From NCBI RefSeq assembly GCF_015278125.1, contig NZ_JADILO010000002.1, positions 186,001-250,000 of the forward strand: a stretch of 64,000 nucleotides of DNA, given 5' to 3'. A program made the translations under genes and the position numbers. This document shows positions 8,952 through 18,599 of this stretch, piece by piece. Numbering within the stretch: the first letter of the stretch is position 1; the number at the start of each line of letters is the position of its first letter. Under the pieces are notes generated by a model. The model had not been told where the DNA came from and did not search any database. It saw only the letters and a list, made by a program, of their open reading frames with translations. Source of the stretch: Vibrio fluminensis (GTDB lineage Bacteria > Pseudomonadota > Gammaproteobacteria > Enterobacterales > Vibrionaceae).

Positions 8952-11590
8952 GCGATTTAGCTAAAGAGATCACGCCCGTAAACATTGAAGACGAGCTTAG
9001 AGGTTCGTACCTAGACTACGCGATGTCAGTAATCGTGGGTCGTGCTCTTCCAGATGTGCGTGATGGCCTAAAACCAGTACACCGCCGCGTTTTGTTCGCG
9101 ATGAATGTATTAGGCAACGATTGGAATAAACCATATAAAAAATCTGCCCGTGTTGTTGGCGACGTAATCGGTAAATATCACCCACATGGTGATAGTGCTG
9201 TGTACGACACTATCGTACGTATGGCGCAGCCATTCTCACTACGTTACATGCTAGTCGACGGTCAAGGTAACTTTGGCTCGATCGATGGCGACTCAGCAGC
9301 AGCAATGCGTTACACCGAAGTTCGTATGTCGAAAATCGCACACGAACTATTGGCTGACTTAGATAAAGAGACTGTTGATTACGTACCTAACTACGACGGT
9401 ACGGAACAAATTCCTGCAGTTCTTCCAACTAAAGTTCCAAACTTACTCGTGAACGGTTCTTCTGGTATCGCAGTAGGTATGGCGACCAACATTCCGCCAC
9501 ATAACCTTGGTGAGGTTATTGATGGTTGTTTGGCTTACATCAATAATGAAGAGATCACTATTGATGAGCTGATGGAATACATCCCTGGTCCTGACTTCCC
9601 AACGGCGGCATTGATTAGCGGTCGTAAAGGCATTGTAGACGCGTACAAAACGGGTCGCGGTAAGATCTACATGCGTTCTAAAGCGGAAATCGAAGCAGAC
9701 AAGAATGGTAAAGAGACCATCATTGTTAGCGAAATTCCTTATCAGGTGAACAAAGCTCGTCTAATCGAGAAGATTGCAGAACTGGTTAAAGATAAGAAAG
9801 TTGAAGGCATTAGTGCACTACGCGACGAGTCTGACAAAGATGGTATGCGTATTGTAATCGAATGTAAGCGTGATGCTGTGGGCGAAGTGGTTCTTAATAA
9901 CCTTTACGCTCAGACTCAGCTGCAAACTACATTCGGCATCAACATGGTTGCGCTAGATAATGGCCAGCCAAAACTCTTTAACCTAAAAGAGATGTTGAAG
10001 TGCTTCGTTAACCACCGCCGTGAAGTGGTGACTCGTCGTACTATTTACGAACTACGTAAAGCTCGTGAACGTGCGCACCTTCTTGAAGGTTTGGCGCTAG
10101 CACTAGCAAACATCGATGAAATCATCGATTTGATCCGTAACGCGCCGACTCCAGCTGAAGCAAAAGCAGGTCTGATCGCTCGTGGTTGGGATCTTGGTAA
10201 CGTAGCAGCAATGCTTGAGCGTGCTGGTACAGATGCTGCTCGCCCTGAGTGGCTTGAGCCTCAGTACGGTATCCGTGACGGTCAATACTTCCTGACTGAA
10301 CAACAAGCGCAAGCAATTCTAGATCTTCGCCTACATAAGCTAACCGGTCTAGAGCACGAGAAGATTCTTGACGAGTACAAAGTACTGCTAGAAGAAATCG
10401 CAGAGCTAATGTACATCCTATCAAGCTCTGAGCGTCTGATGGAAGTTATTCGCGAAGAGTTGGAAGCAGTGCGTGATGGTTTCGGCGATGCACGTCGTAC
10501 AGAAATCACAGCAGCTAGCCACGATATCGACATGGAAGAGCTAATTGCACGTGAAGATGTTGTAGTAACGCTATCTCATGAAGGTTACGTTAAGTACCAA
10601 ATCCTAAGCGACTACGAAGCTCAACGTCGTGGTGGTAAAGGTAAGAGTGCAACTAAGATGAAGGAAGAGGATTACATTGAGCGTCTGCTTGTTGCTAATA
10701 CTCATGACAACATCCTATGTTTCTCTACCCGTGGTAAGACATACCGACTAAAAGTATATCAGCTACCATTAGCTAGTCGTACTGCTCGCGGTAAGCCGAT
10801 CGTTAACATTCTTCCTCTAGAAGAAGGTGAACGTATTACTGCGATTCTGCCGGTTTCAGAATTCAGTGCGGATAAGTTTATCTTTATGGCAACCGGTGAC
10901 GGTACCGTTAAGAAAACGTCGCTAGACCAATTCTCAAACGTACGTTCTAACGGTTTGATTGCAGTAAACCTTCGTGATGATGATTCGCTAATCGGCGTTG
11001 ATATCACTGATGGTCAAAGCGATATCATGCTGTTCTCTAAAGCGGGTAAAGTTGTTCGCTTTAGCGAAGATAAAGTTCGTCCAATGGGCCGTACTGCTGC
11101 TGGTGTGCGCGGTATGAAGCTTGCTGACGAAGACCAAGTTGTATCATTGATCGTCCCTTCAAATGAAGGCGATATCTTGACTGTAACGGAAAATGGTTAC
11201 GGTAAGCGAACTGAGCTTGCTGAGTACCCAATCAAAGGCCGTGCGACTCAAGGTGTTGTTTCAATCAAAGTTTCAGAGCGTAATGGCCCGGTAGTTGGTG
11301 CTGTTCAAGTTGAAGAAGGCGATGAAATGATGATGATCACTGACGCAGGTACACTTGTTCGTACTCGCGTTGCTGAAGTTAGCCAGGTTGGTCGTAATAC
11401 TCAAGGTGTTACGCTGATCCGTACGGCTGCTGATGAGTCAGTGGTAGGTCTACAGCGCATCGACGAAATTGAAGAGTCAGAGCTGATTGAAGAGGGTGAA
11501 GAAGGCGAAGTAGTTGCAACAGAAGCGACTCAAGCTGACGCAAACTCAGATGTTCAAGCGGACGATTCTGCAGAAGACTCTGCAGAATAA
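8948..11590 (+). CDS. gyrA: DNA gyrase subunit A
   Basis: 880 residues. The N-terminal breakage-reunion domain carries the catalytic Tyr122 (RYTEVRMS). The quinolone region reads [17 protein letters not shown], with Ser83 and Asp87 in the susceptible wild-type state. The GyrA box QRRGGKG lies near residue 560 and is followed by the beta-pinwheel wrapping domain. The C-terminus is a long acidic tail (about 40 residues rich in Glu, Asp and Ala). With GyrB it introduces negative supercoils. It is divergent from ubiG and ends at a strong terminator. Confidence 0.98.
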   Translation: MSDLAKEITPVNIEDELRGSYLDYAMSVIVGRALPDVRDGLKPVHRRVLFAMNVLGNDWNKPYKKSARVVGDVIGKYHPHGDSAVYDTIVRMAQPFSLRYMLVDGQGNFGSIDGDSAAAMRYTEVRMSKIAHELLADLDKETVDYVPNYDGTEQIPAVLPTKVPNLLVNGSSGIAVGMATNIPPHNLGEVIDGCLAYINNEEITIDELMEYIPGPDFPTAALISGRKGIVDAYKTGRGKIYMRSKAEIEADKNGKETIIVSEIPYQVNKARLIEKIAELVKDKKVEGISALRDESDKDGMRIVIECKRDAVGEVVLNNLYAQTQLQTTFGINMVALDNGQPKLFNLKEMLKCFVNHRREVVTRRTIYELRKARERAHLLEGLALALANIDEIIDLIRNAPTPAEAKAGLIARGWDLGNVAAMLERAGTDAARPEWLEPQYGIRDGQYFLTEQQAQAILDLRLHKLTGLEHEKILDEYKVLLEEIAELMYILSSSERLMEVIREELEAVRDGFGDARRTEITAASHDIDMEELIAREDVVVTLSHEGYVKYQILSDYEAQRRGGKGKSATKMKEEDYIERLLVANTHDNILCFSTRGKTYRLKVYQLPLASRTARGKPIVNILPLEEGERITAILPVSEFSADKFIFMATGDGTVKKTSLDQFSNVRSNGLIAVNLRDDDSLIGVDITDGQSDIMLFSKAGKVVRFSEDKVRPMGRTAAGVRGMKLADEDQVVSLIVPSNEGDILTVTENGYGKRTELAEYPIKGRATQGVVSIKVSERNGPVVGAVQVEEGDEMMMITDAGTLVRTRVAEVSQVGRNTQGVTLIRTAADESVVGLQRIDEIEESELIEEGEEGEVVATEATQADANSDVQADDSAEDSAE

Positions 11591-11607
11591 GATTTCAAAT
11601 TGAAATA

Positions 11608-11635
11608 AAAACCGAGCCTCGTGCTCGGTTTTTTT
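11608..11635 (+). terminator. gyrA terminator
   Basis: AAACCGAGC, a short loop and GCTCGGTTT followed by T6, starting 17 bases after the gyrA stop. Confidence 0.95.
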
Positions 11636-11648
11636 CTGGGTAGGATCT

Positions 11649-12038
11649 ATGGATAGCGAACTAGTCTCAGTCTCACTGCCATCATTTATTCATCGAGTGG
11701 GTCGAGAGCAAGCAAACGTGACGCGAGAGTTAGCGGCTGAACTTGGTTGTGAATTGAAACGTGTGCGTCGTTCGAGAAACTGGCAGTTATTCGGTGAATA
11801 CCATCAGATTCATGCACTGTTGTTGGCGTTGAGATCGTTAGATTCACTCAAGCATAAGTTTACAATTGGTAAACTTGATGCCGTGTTGGCACAAATTGAA
11901 CCTCCTTTAACCATTGAACAGCAACTCGCTAAGCTGTTAGAGACCAATCCGAACATCACCTTAGCTGAGATGATGGAATTGACTTCCTGTACGCTAAGCG
12001 AAGCGCGTACTGCGCGTTTTGAAAACGATACGTTGTAA
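11649..12038 (+). CDS. RRF_GI-type (ribosome recycling factor family) protein
   Basis: 129 residues. The N-terminus SVSLPSFIHRVGREQA and the block GCELKRVRRSRNWQ match the small gammaproteobacterial family named RRF_GI (ribosome recycling factor family). That name does not imply proven RRF function; the true frr gene is elsewhere. The C-terminal third (LTIEQQLAKLLETNPNITLA) is helical and HTH-like. TAGGA lies 6 bases before ATG 11649. It follows the gyrA terminator closely, so it needs read-through or its own promoter. Confidence 0.65.
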   Translation: MDSELVSVSLPSFIHRVGREQANVTRELAAELGCELKRVRRSRNWQLFGEYHQIHALLLALRSLDSLKHKFTIGKLDAVLAQIEPPLTIEQQLAKLLETNPNITLAEMMELTSCTLSEARTARFENDTL

Positions 12039-12122
12039 CTATTCAATAACTCGAGCTTTATCAGAACAATCCACGGCATAGCCTTTGATATGGCGAAATA
12101 CGGAAATTTGTTTAAAAACCCC

Positions 12123-12153
12123 TTTACCTCAATCTAACTTGAGGTTTTATAGT
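12123..12153 (+). promoter_or_regulatory. SoxR-type promoter (19-bp spacer)
   Basis: -35 TTTACC (12123-12128), a 19-bp spacer, then -10 TATAGT (12148-12153). The spacer carries the dyad CCTCAATCTAACTTGAGG (12127-12144), 16 of 18 bases identical to the E. coli soxS operator CCTCAAGTTAACTTGAGG. The overlong spacer is diagnostic of MerR-family activators such as SoxR. No intact gene follows before a terminator at 12251. Confidence 0.8.
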
Positions 12154-12194
12154 TTAGTCATTCAAGTACGAATAGTTAAACAAGGGACTGAATG

Positions 12195-12215
12195 ATGAAC
12201 AACTACCAGTATTAA
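12195..12215 (+). CDS. Very short ORF (MNNYQY) in the SoxR-type transcript
   Basis: ATG AAC AAC TAC CAG TAT TAA, with a second in-frame ATG directly upstream (12192) and AAGGGA 6-9 bases before it. It could be a micropeptide, the stump of a deleted SoxR target, or a chance frame in a non-coding RNA. The bases after the stop do not continue any recognisable protein. Confidence 0.3.
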   Translation: MNNYQY

Positions 12216-12250
12216 TTTCGGTCACACAAGCATTTGAATGAAATGAATTA

Positions 12251-12276
12251 AAGCGGAATGAGTGATCCGCTTATTT
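12251..12276. terminator. Bidirectional terminator
   Basis: AAGCGGA-N8-TCCGCTT followed by ATTTT on the plus strand. On the minus strand it is followed by a T-rich stretch just past the FpvF-like stop at 12271, so it serves both directions. Confidence 0.7.
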
Positions 12277-13161
12277 TACTTGTAGTTGTGTAGAGGCATT
12301 TATTTTGGCTAGTTTATTTAGCATGGATTGCCAACGTTGAGTTAAGCTGCCTTTGCTGTATTTTGAAAAATCATCCACATGCCAAACTTCGATATTCTGA
12401 GGAAGGTTTTGCAAAGAGCGATGAGATGGTTTTTTACTGGTAATCAACAGGGTAGGTAATTCATCTTCTATTGCTTGTTCTCGACTTGCGAGAGGAACGA
12501 GTGTTACTGCTCCTAAGTCAATAAGCTCGGGTTTGTCGACGACAATATTCATAAACATCCCGTCAATGAGATGCTGGTTTAGTTCAAGTTGTTGCTTGCG
12601 TAACTTTGCACTCATGTGAGCAAAGTTAAGCCGTAACTGCTCTTTATCTTCATGGTGTTTATGAGCCAGTATCGCTTGTAGATCTCTATGCAATATTCCT
12701 AGCATCATTTGCATATTGGATGGGTTAAGCCAAAAATAACCTATCGAGCCGTCGTCTAATTTGGTTATAGCGACTCGTTCTCCGCCTGGAGTTAAAGCGT
12801 TGGCGAGATCGACAGGAATAATGGCGATATTTTTACTCCGTAACGCAGGGTAAATATCAATATCTGACCATACCGATGAGATGCTCGCGACGATATCCGC
12901 ACTAGGGTAGGCCTCAACAGTTTGACGTTTTAACCAGCCGGGTATCCGTTTGACACTGTATTTGTTTGGCGGCACGTATAGCACCGTTATTTGCGTTTGT
13001 TGGGTAAGTTCTTCAAGCATGCTTGCGACAACGGGTATGGCGGTGGCTATGGTCAGTTTTTTACTTTGTTCACTAGTTGTCGCTTCGCTAGTTATCGCAT
13101 AGGTTAACGTTGATATTGCGGATACTGTACAGGCAAATAATACGGTGAGTATCGATTTCAT
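12271..13161 (-). CDS. Second periplasmic binding protein of the metal ABC operon (FpvF-like, degenerate)
   Basis: 296 residues with a signal peptide (MKSILTVLFACTVSAISTLTYA). The fold resembles cluster A-I metal-binding proteins of the ZnuA/TroA type, but the canonical PHxWLDP metal loop reads YFWLNPSN, without its histidine, and the STHGAY-type loop is also missing. It therefore probably does not bind bare metal in the usual pocket. It is the last gene of the operon, 9 bases after the permease, with AGGAG before ATG. A second, divergent binding protein at this position is exactly what fpvCDEF has (FpvF contacts pyoverdine, FpvC binds iron). Role by analogy only. Confidence 0.7.
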   Translation of the reverse strand: MKSILTVLFACTVSAISTLTYAITSEATTSEQSKKLTIATAIPVVASMLEELTQQTQITVLYVPPNKYSVKRIPGWLKRQTVEAYPSADIVASISSVWSDIDIYPALRSKNIAIIPVDLANALTPGGERVAITKLDDGSIGYFWLNPSNMQMMLGILHRDLQAILAHKHHEDKEQLRLNFAHMSAKLRKQQLELNQHLIDGMFMNIVVDKPELIDLGAVTLVPLASREQAIEDELPTLLITSKKPSHRSLQNLPQNIEVWHVDDFSKYSKGSLTQRWQSMLNKLAKINASTQLQVK

Positions 13162-13170
13162 GGGTATCTC

Positions 13171-14055
13171 CTAGGCAACATTTAGTTTTAATTGGCGGCT
13201 AACCAAACTTAGTAAGAACCATGCACAGGCAAAGAGCGTGATAGCTGGTCCCGCTGATATCGGCCACTGAAGATACATAGGCAGTAATACACCGGCTACT
13301 GATGCTGTGGTCGAGAAGAGTATTGATAACATCAATAACTGTTTGAGATTGCTGGCAATCAAACGTGCACTCGCTGCGGGGATCAGCAATAGTGCACCAA
13401 CTAATACGGCCCCGATGATTTTCACTGATGCCACGGTTATTAATGCAATTAAGATTACAAAGGCGTAGTCATGCAGACGAGTATTAATGCGTTGGCTATG
13501 GGCTATGTCTGGGGAAATGGCAACTAAGTAAGCATGGTTGCCATAGAAATAGCTCAGTAGTGTTACGCCAGTACATATCACAGCCAGCATCAATAAATCA
13601 TTCGTTGTAGCAACCAGAATAGAGCCAAACATTACTTGCTCAATTAAATGGGCGTTGACCTTTTTGGCAACATAGAGAAGCAACGCGGCACCTGCGGCGA
13701 GAGCGAAAGAGAGAAAGACACCAATGAGCGCGTCATAAGGTATTGTCGAGCGACCTTTAACCCATTGCAATACCAGAGCAAAAAGAATCGAAAAGCTAAA
13801 TAGGCTGATGAGTGGTGACGTTGCCGGCTCTCCGATCAAAATTCCAATACTTACGCCAGTTAAAACACTATGCCCAACGGCTTCGGAAAGAAATGCCAGC
13901 CGCTTCACTACGACCAAGGTACCTAGTAACCCTAACAAAGGACCAATCATTAAGCTTGCTAATAAGGCATTAATTAAAAATTCATAGCTGAACATTTGTG
14001 GCAAATAGCCAAGATCAACCCAATCATTGAACAGAGAATAGATATTCCTCATCAT
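13171..14055 (-). CDS. Metal ABC transporter permease (ZnuB/FpvE-like)
   Basis: 294 residues, about eight or nine hydrophobic segments, ABC-3 permease family (Zn/Mn/Fe type). Family features include GPLLGLLGTLVVVKRLAFLSEAVGHSVLTG near residues 35-65, with the coupling-helix region SEAVGHS, and VKIIGAVLVGALLLIPAA near residue 210. It should form the membrane channel with the ATPase encoded 6 bases upstream. Start is the first of two adjacent ATGs. Confidence 0.85.
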   Translation of the reverse strand: MMRNIYSLFNDWVDLGYLPQMFSYEFLINALLASLMIGPLLGLLGTLVVVKRLAFLSEAVGHSVLTGVSIGILIGEPATSPLISLFSFSILFALVLQWVKGRSTIPYDALIGVFLSFALAAGAALLLYVAKKVNAHLIEQVMFGSILVATTNDLLMLAVICTGVTLLSYFYGNHAYLVAISPDIAHSQRINTRLHDYAFVILIALITVASVKIIGAVLVGALLLIPAASARLIASNLKQLLMLSILFSTTASVAGVLLPMYLQWPISAGPAITLFACAWFLLSLVSRQLKLNVA

Positions 14056-14061
14056 ACGTCT

Positions 14062-14853
14062 TTAGGCCTTGTCATTAAGTTCAAGTATTGAAGTTTCATA
14101 GAATGTATCGGAAGCATTGAGCGCTAGATACATCGCGGCATTTTTAAGAAAGAAATCGCTCGCTCTATCAATTTTCTTGAGGTGTTTGTCAACCCAGTAG
14201 ATATGTTCGCAATGTTGTTCAACCACTTGCCAGTCGTGCTCTACCATAATGATTGTTCCCCCAGCATGGTGAAACTGTTTCAGCAGTTGCAAGCAATCAT
14301 CCCGTCCTTGTTTATCAAGCCCTGTCATTGGTTCATCGAGAATTAGAATCGTCGGCTTTTGCAATAATGCCGTACAAAGCATTAAACGTTGTCGTTCGCC
14401 ACCGGACAGATCGCCGATTTTTCTTCCAAGTTTTTCCTCTAATCCCAGATTGACCAATCCATGCTTAATTTGGTCGGATAGTGAACGGTTAAACCAGATC
14501 GGTTTTGGAGACAAATTCAGTAATAAATAGTCTCTAACGGAAATAGGTAAACTGGCATCAAATGGCATAAGCTGGGGCAAATAGCCAATTTGCTGTTTGG
14601 TTTTATTTGTTTTGTTCGGTGCATGAGCCCAATGAATGGTCAATCTACCTTGATGATTCTTTTGACCAAGAATGGTTTTGAGTAAGGTGCTTTTTCCACC
14701 GCCATTTGGTCCTAGAATGGCATGCCAACCGCCAGATTCAAAAATTACATCAACTTGATTAAGCAGTTTCAGATTACCTTCGTCGACACTAATGTTTTCA
14801 AGGTGAACACTTGGACCTGATATGTTTGTTGCAACTAAAGATTTGCTTCTCAT
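14062..14853 (-). CDS. Metal ABC transporter ATPase (ZnuC/FpvD-like)
   Basis: 263 residues. Walker A is GPNGGGKST, signature LSGGERQR, Walker B ILILDEP, and H-loop VEHDW. The sequence groups with ATPases of Zn/Mn/Fe importers rather than siderophore (FecE/FhuC) importers, judging by length and partner genes. ATG overlaps the upstream binding-protein stop (ATGA), indicating translational coupling. Confidence 0.88.
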   Translation of the reverse strand: MRSKSLVATNISGPSVHLENISVDEGNLKLLNQVDVIFESGGWHAILGPNGGGKSTLLKTILGQKNHQGRLTIHWAHAPNKTNKTKQQIGYLPQLMPFDASLPISVRDYLLLNLSPKPIWFNRSLSDQIKHGLVNLGLEEKLGRKIGDLSGGERQRLMLCTALLQKPTILILDEPMTGLDKQGRDDCLQLLKQFHHAGGTIIMVEHDWQVVEQHCEHIYWVDKHLKKIDRASDFFLKNAAMYLALNASDTFYETSILELNDKA

Positions 14854-15737
14854 AATATTGGATTCTCAGACGCATATTTTAGAGCCTCAACTAATGTGTT
14901 GAGATTATGTGTCATATCGACTTCAAACAGCTCATCTCGATATTCACCGTAAGTCATATGAGAGAAAGGAAATAGTCGTGTTCCTGATTCTTTTTCTATT
15001 ACTGAGACATATTGATTGGCCATGTTGAGCTCGGTGAATAATATTTGTACATTGGCAGCGCGGATTTTATTTATTGTATCTTGTAATTGAGATGCACTTG
15101 GCGATACGCCATGGGCGGGTTCGACTACGGCTGAAACTGTCATACCAAACTCTTGCAATAGGTATGCATAAGCCCCATGAGTGCTGGCGATTTGAATCTG
15201 TGATAAGTCGAGAGTTGATATCTCTTTCAGCGCATTATGCTTTATCTGGCGGAGGCTTTTCGCGTATTTGATGGCGTTGCCAAGGTAGTATTTTCGGTTA
15301 TCTGGGTCGAGTTTCCCCAGTTGTTTGGCGATGGTGTAGATTTGCCTAGTCGCCGCATCAATAGAAACAAAGGTGTGTGGATTATGTACATCACCGCCGG
15401 ATTTACTTATAAGCGCGACTTGAGCGTTGGCTTGTATTACCGCCAAGTTTGGTAGGTTCAATGTTTCAATGACTTCAGTAGCAAACTGATCATGGCCGAT
15501 ACCATTTACAACAATCGCATCCATGGATTTTAAGCGAGTCAGGTCTGCGGGAGATAGCTTATAAGCATGGGGATTAAAGCCTGCCTCAATTAACGGGGTA
15601 ACGATAGCTTTATCACCGACGATATTTTTTACGTAGCTATAATAGGGATGGAGTGTGATACCTACATTGAGTTTCGCGGTGGCTTGGGCTGAAAAAAACG
15701 TTAGCAGAGTAAAGAGTAATGTCGTTTTAAAATGCAT
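14850..15737 (-). CDS. Periplasmic metal-binding protein (ZnuA/FpvC-like)
   Basis: 295 residues from ATG 15735-15737, which has TAGGAA 7 bases upstream; longer frames overlap the preceding gene. A signal peptide (MHFKTTLLFTLLTFFSAQATA) is followed by a cluster A-I fold. Likely metal ligands are His in GFNPHAYKLSP, His in HNPHTFVSID and His in ASTHGAYAYL; AHGVSPSASQL is also typical of the family. There is no His-rich loop as in many ZnuA proteins, so iron or manganese is as likely as zinc. In the Fpv analogy this is FpvC, the iron-accepting partner. Confidence 0.82.
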   Translation of the reverse strand: MHFKTTLLFTLLTFFSAQATAKLNVGITLHPYYSYVKNIVGDKAIVTPLIEAGFNPHAYKLSPADLTRLKSMDAIVVNGIGHDQFATEVIETLNLPNLAVIQANAQVALISKSGGDVHNPHTFVSIDAATRQIYTIAKQLGKLDPDNRKYYLGNAIKYAKSLRQIKHNALKEISTLDLSQIQIASTHGAYAYLLQEFGMTVSAVVEPAHGVSPSASQLQDTINKIRAANVQILFTELNMANQYVSVIEKESGTRLFPFSHMTYGEYRDELFEVDMTHNLNTLVEALKYASENPIL

Positions 15738-15759
15738 AGTCAAATTCCTAATAGCACGA

Positions 15760-16329
15760 CTAGTGACTGTGATTTGATAGCGTCGAATCAATGCCAATTG
15801 GATGCCAATCGTCATCGGAACTATCGCTACACGCGGTGTTCGTGTCTGAGATACCGTGTTCTCGCCAGCTAATTATTCTTTCACTAGATTCATTTAAAAG
15901 CAGTCGCACCTGATAGGATTGCTTGGTTAATTCTATCGTTCCGAGGTAACAGCTATCCTGGTGTAACCAAGTTGCACTGGCTAGATTGGATAGCAACGGT
16001 TGAGAAAAGGGTTCAATACCCAGCTCTCTGAGTTCAACTAAGCTGAGATTCTTCTCCATTGCTTGCTGAATTATTGCTATTTCTTCAGCGGCGTTACTCA
16101 GTTGAGTTAAGGTATGCTGGAGACCTTGAGGTACCGTAACCTTATCTTGTTCACTGCTACCATATAGCCAATACATCAGTGATGATGCGATGACGAAAAG
16201 CAACCCTATTGAGCAGACAACCCATTTATCTTCAGACTTGCCATCTGTTGGGGATATGACTTCAACGTAATATTGCTGGGAGGCAATTGGGGTCTTGTGT
16301 TGTCGTTCAGTTTTATAATTTACTACCAT
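15760..16329 (-). CDS. Membrane-anchored operon accessory protein (DUF6162-like)
   Basis: 189 residues with one transmembrane helix near residues 37-58 (VVCSIGLLFVIASSLMYWLYG) after a cytoplasmic N-terminus, then a periplasmic domain with an alpha-helical start (about 75-110) and a beta-rich end. It resembles the DUF6162 family that accompanies PepSY/metal-ABC operons; I am moderately sure of the family name. It is 22 bases upstream of the binding-protein gene. Likely an accessory to periplasmic iron release, comparable in place to FpvH/J/K. Confidence 0.65.
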   Translation of the reverse strand: MVVNYKTERQHKTPIASQQYYVEVISPTDGKSEDKWVVCSIGLLFVIASSLMYWLYGSSEQDKVTVPQGLQHTLTQLSNAAEEIAIIQQAMEKNLSLVELRELGIEPFSQPLLSNLASATWLHQDSCYLGTIELTKQSYQVRLLLNESSERIISWREHGISDTNTACSDSSDDDWHPIGIDSTLSNHSH

Positions 16330-16351
16330 CTATTAAAAACCTTACGGCTTG

Positions 16352-16684
16352 CTAAAGAAGCGTGACTTCATCGTTAGAGATTTCAAGCACATGGCCGGGG
16401 CCTGCATCCATTAAAATGAAATAGATACCCTCCGGCAAAGGAAACTCGAACATAGATTGTTGATCTGTCTGACCACTGGCCACCACCTCGTCATCTTCAG
16501 AAAATACTTCCATTATTACGTTGGGGGCAGTTGCTCGGTTAGAGAAACTGGCTTCACAAATGACAAGTTGCTTTTGTGAATCCGCTTTGCAATCCAAAAT
16601 AGGGTAGTGTGCGAATACAGAGTTACTCGCCGACACCACGGCAAGGCCGATTCCAATAGGCAATATTGATTTTAGAAAGCGCAT
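16352..16684 (-). CDS. Small exported protein of the PepSY/ABC operon
   Basis: 110 residues. A signal peptide ends near VFAHYP; the mature part has two cysteines (LDCKADSQKQLVICEASF) and a beta-sandwich-like pattern ending GIYFILMDAGPGHVLEI, loosely like carboxypeptidase-regulatory or NikM-type domains. The second of two adjacent ATGs (16682-16684) is preferred because GGAGG is only one base from the first. Function unknown; position corresponds to the small fpvH/J/K proteins. Confidence 0.65.
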   Translation of the reverse strand: MRFLKSILPIGIGLAVVSASNSVFAHYPILDCKADSQKQLVICEASFSNRATAPNVIMEVFSEDDEVVASGQTDQQSMFEFPLPEGIYFILMDAGPGHVLEISNDEVTLL

Positions 16685-16702
16685 CATTCCTCCGGTATTG
16701 GT

Positions 16703-18460
16703 CTAATTGAGTGCTGTCGCACGTTTGTCGATAGTATTCACGCCGTCAGGCATCAGTGGCCAAGCGGTTTGATGGAAGTTACCTTGCCAATCTTCAATCG
16801 TGATCCACAGCTTTGCATCGTCTTGGAGCTTTTTCGGCACACGTACATGTGCGGCTAAGTTACCGGTTACACCATGAATGACGAAACCTGGTGCGCGCAT
16901 CGAGCGGGGTTTCTTAAAGTCGACATAAATAAATTTGATCTTGGAAAAGTCACCTTCGACAAACGCATTCACATTAGTTCGACGACCGGGCGCGATAGGG
17001 TGGAGGTCTTTCTCTAAAAGGCCGAGAACGACTTGAAGGCCGACGTTCCACTCGCCAACCGTTTGTTGTGTATAATGGAAACCACCACTGCTGGTCCCTT
17101 CGCTTTGTAGCTTGAAGCCGATGTTTATGCCGATGCACATGACGATAACAAAAGCCCAATTTAGGTATTTAAAACCTGACATTGGTCCGCCCCATGGACG
17201 GATGATGTACCACATCTTAAGGAGGCGTTTTTTGCCTTCGGGCATGGACGTTCTTTTTAATTGTGATGCCGCAGAACGTGCTCGTTTGTAAAAGATGATG
17301 GTCCCTGATATCGAGAGCGCAGTCATTGCTAAACCGAATATGAACCAGATAGTTTTGACCAGTAGATCGCTCCAACCAGAATTACCAAATGTGCCGTAAT
17401 GCAAAGGGTCCATCGCCTTATCAAAGCGTTGGCCGATACTGGCGTTTTCCATCAGTCGAGAAGCCATCACTTCGCCGGTGAATGGATTTACAAAGTAGGT
17501 GCTATCAAAGTGGCTGGTCAGTAAGTCCCGCTTAGTTCCTCGAACTGAGTAGAGCATGCCACTATGTCCGGGAGGCGTCAGGATGCTGACTTGAAAGTCT
17601 GGGTCGAAATTTTGCACGGCAGAAACTATTTGTGCGGAAGTCAATCTAGTTGGGGTTGTCGTACCTAATGCTTTCACATCTTGACGAGATAACCCCGGCT
17701 CAATAGGAGGTTGCTCAACGATCTGAGGAGCAAGCTTATAGAGAACAAGTGGGTTGTGATAGAACCACCAACTGCCAGAGATCCCAATAATCAATACAAA
17801 CCAGAGTGACCACAAGCCAATGAATTTATGTAAATCGGCTAAGAAACGATGGAACTTTACCCCGCGATAACGGGGAAGAGTGAAGAAATGTCGCCAAAAT
17901 CGGCGATAGGCAATGAGTCCAGTGACTAAACCTACTAGACACAGAACACCAAAAAAGTTTACAAATGCACGACCAACAAGCGGTAAAAATAGGTTGGTAT
18001 GTAAAATACTGATGAAATTACCAACGGTTAAGAAATCAGTTTCGCCGTTATATTCGCCACTATAAGGGTTGATATGCACAACGGTAAAGCCACCTCCAGC
18101 CGTACTCTTTAATGCGGTTGCAGCGCTTCTTTCTCGATCAAAAGCAGTATAGAAAGAAGATAACCCGGATTCTGGGAAGCGAGCTTGAAGAATATCGAGT
18201 AGTTCACCAGAATTCAGTCGCTCAGGTTGAGGTTCGACGCGCTTTTCTGAGTATATCAACCAATCAATTTCTTCGTGAAATACCGCCAACGAACCGCTCA
18301 ATAGAACAATACAGAATATAATCGACAGTTTTAAACCAATATAGCTATGAATAAGAAATGCAACGCGGCCAGCGGTCGTTGTTTTATTCTTTTTTTTCTT
18401 GGCTGCAGTAGGTTTATTTTCCGGGTCTATTTCTGGCGTAGAAATTGTGTCGACAGCCAC
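16703..18460 (-). CDS. PepSY-domain inner-membrane protein (FpvG-like putative ferric-siderophore reductase)
   Basis: 585 residues with a GTG start (18458-18460) and AAGGAG 7 bases upstream. Order: Lys-rich cytosolic N-terminus, TM near 35-60 (LIHSYIGLKLSIIFCIVLL), periplasmic PepSY segment, TM near 165-190, a TM pair near 210-240, a large periplasmic domain with a second PepSY, then two TMs near 370-400 and 440, and a periplasmic tail. Histidines in membrane-proximal positions (HSYIGLK, RFLADLHKFIGLWS, DPLHYG) match the PepSY_TM family, which includes the siderophore reductase FpvG. First gene of a seven-gene operon, divergent from a TonB receptor across a Fur-like box. Confidence 0.82.
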   Translation of the reverse strand: MAVDTISTPEIDPENKPTAAKKKKNKTTTAGRVAFLIHSYIGLKLSIIFCIVLLSGSLAVFHEEIDWLIYSEKRVEPQPERLNSGELLDILQARFPESGLSSFYTAFDRERSAATALKSTAGGGFTVVHINPYSGEYNGETDFLTVGNFISILHTNLFLPLVGRAFVNFFGVLCLVGLVTGLIAYRRFWRHFFTLPRYRGVKFHRFLADLHKFIGLWSLWFVLIIGISGSWWFYHNPLVLYKLAPQIVEQPPIEPGLSRQDVKALGTTTPTRLTSAQIVSAVQNFDPDFQVSILTPPGHSGMLYSVRGTKRDLLTSHFDSTYFVNPFTGEVMASRLMENASIGQRFDKAMDPLHYGTFGNSGWSDLLVKTIWFIFGLAMTALSISGTIIFYKRARSAASQLKRTSMPEGKKRLLKMWYIIRPWGGPMSGFKYLNWAFVIVMCIGINIGFKLQSEGTSSGGFHYTQQTVGEWNVGLQVVLGLLEKDLHPIAPGRRTNVNAFVEGDFSKIKFIYVDFKKPRSMRAPGFVIHGVTGNLAAHVRVPKKLQDDAKLWITIEDWQGNFHQTAWPLMPDGVNTIDKRATALN

Positions 18461-18580
18461 TGTTCTCTCCTTGAAACATGCGGTTTGCGTTTTACCTGCG
18501 TAATATTTATAAAATCATTAAGAGTTAATAGATGAGTTTAAATTTTATCGATGGTCATTATCCATAGCCTTATTGATATT

Positions 18581-18599
18581 GCAAATGATAATGATTGTA
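18581..18599. promoter_or_regulatory. Fur-like box between the PepSY operon and the TonB receptor
   Basis: GCAAATGATAATGATTGTA matches the 19-bp Fur consensus GATAATGATAATCATTATC at 14 positions, including the full ATGATAAT core. It lies in the divergent intergenic region, so it could control both directions. A 14-bp perfect palindrome, CGTTAAATTTAACG, at 18646-18659 may be a second site. Confidence 0.6.

Noticed and set aside
10122..10424. 100-codon minus-strand ORF inside gyrA
   Set aside because: Shadow of gyrA codon usage; no start signal or known motif.
18581..18599. Zur box in front of the ZnuA-like operon
   Set aside because: The site has the Fur ATGATAAT core and not the Zur GTTATA-N-TATAAC pattern; the gene order is Fpv-like rather than znuABC.
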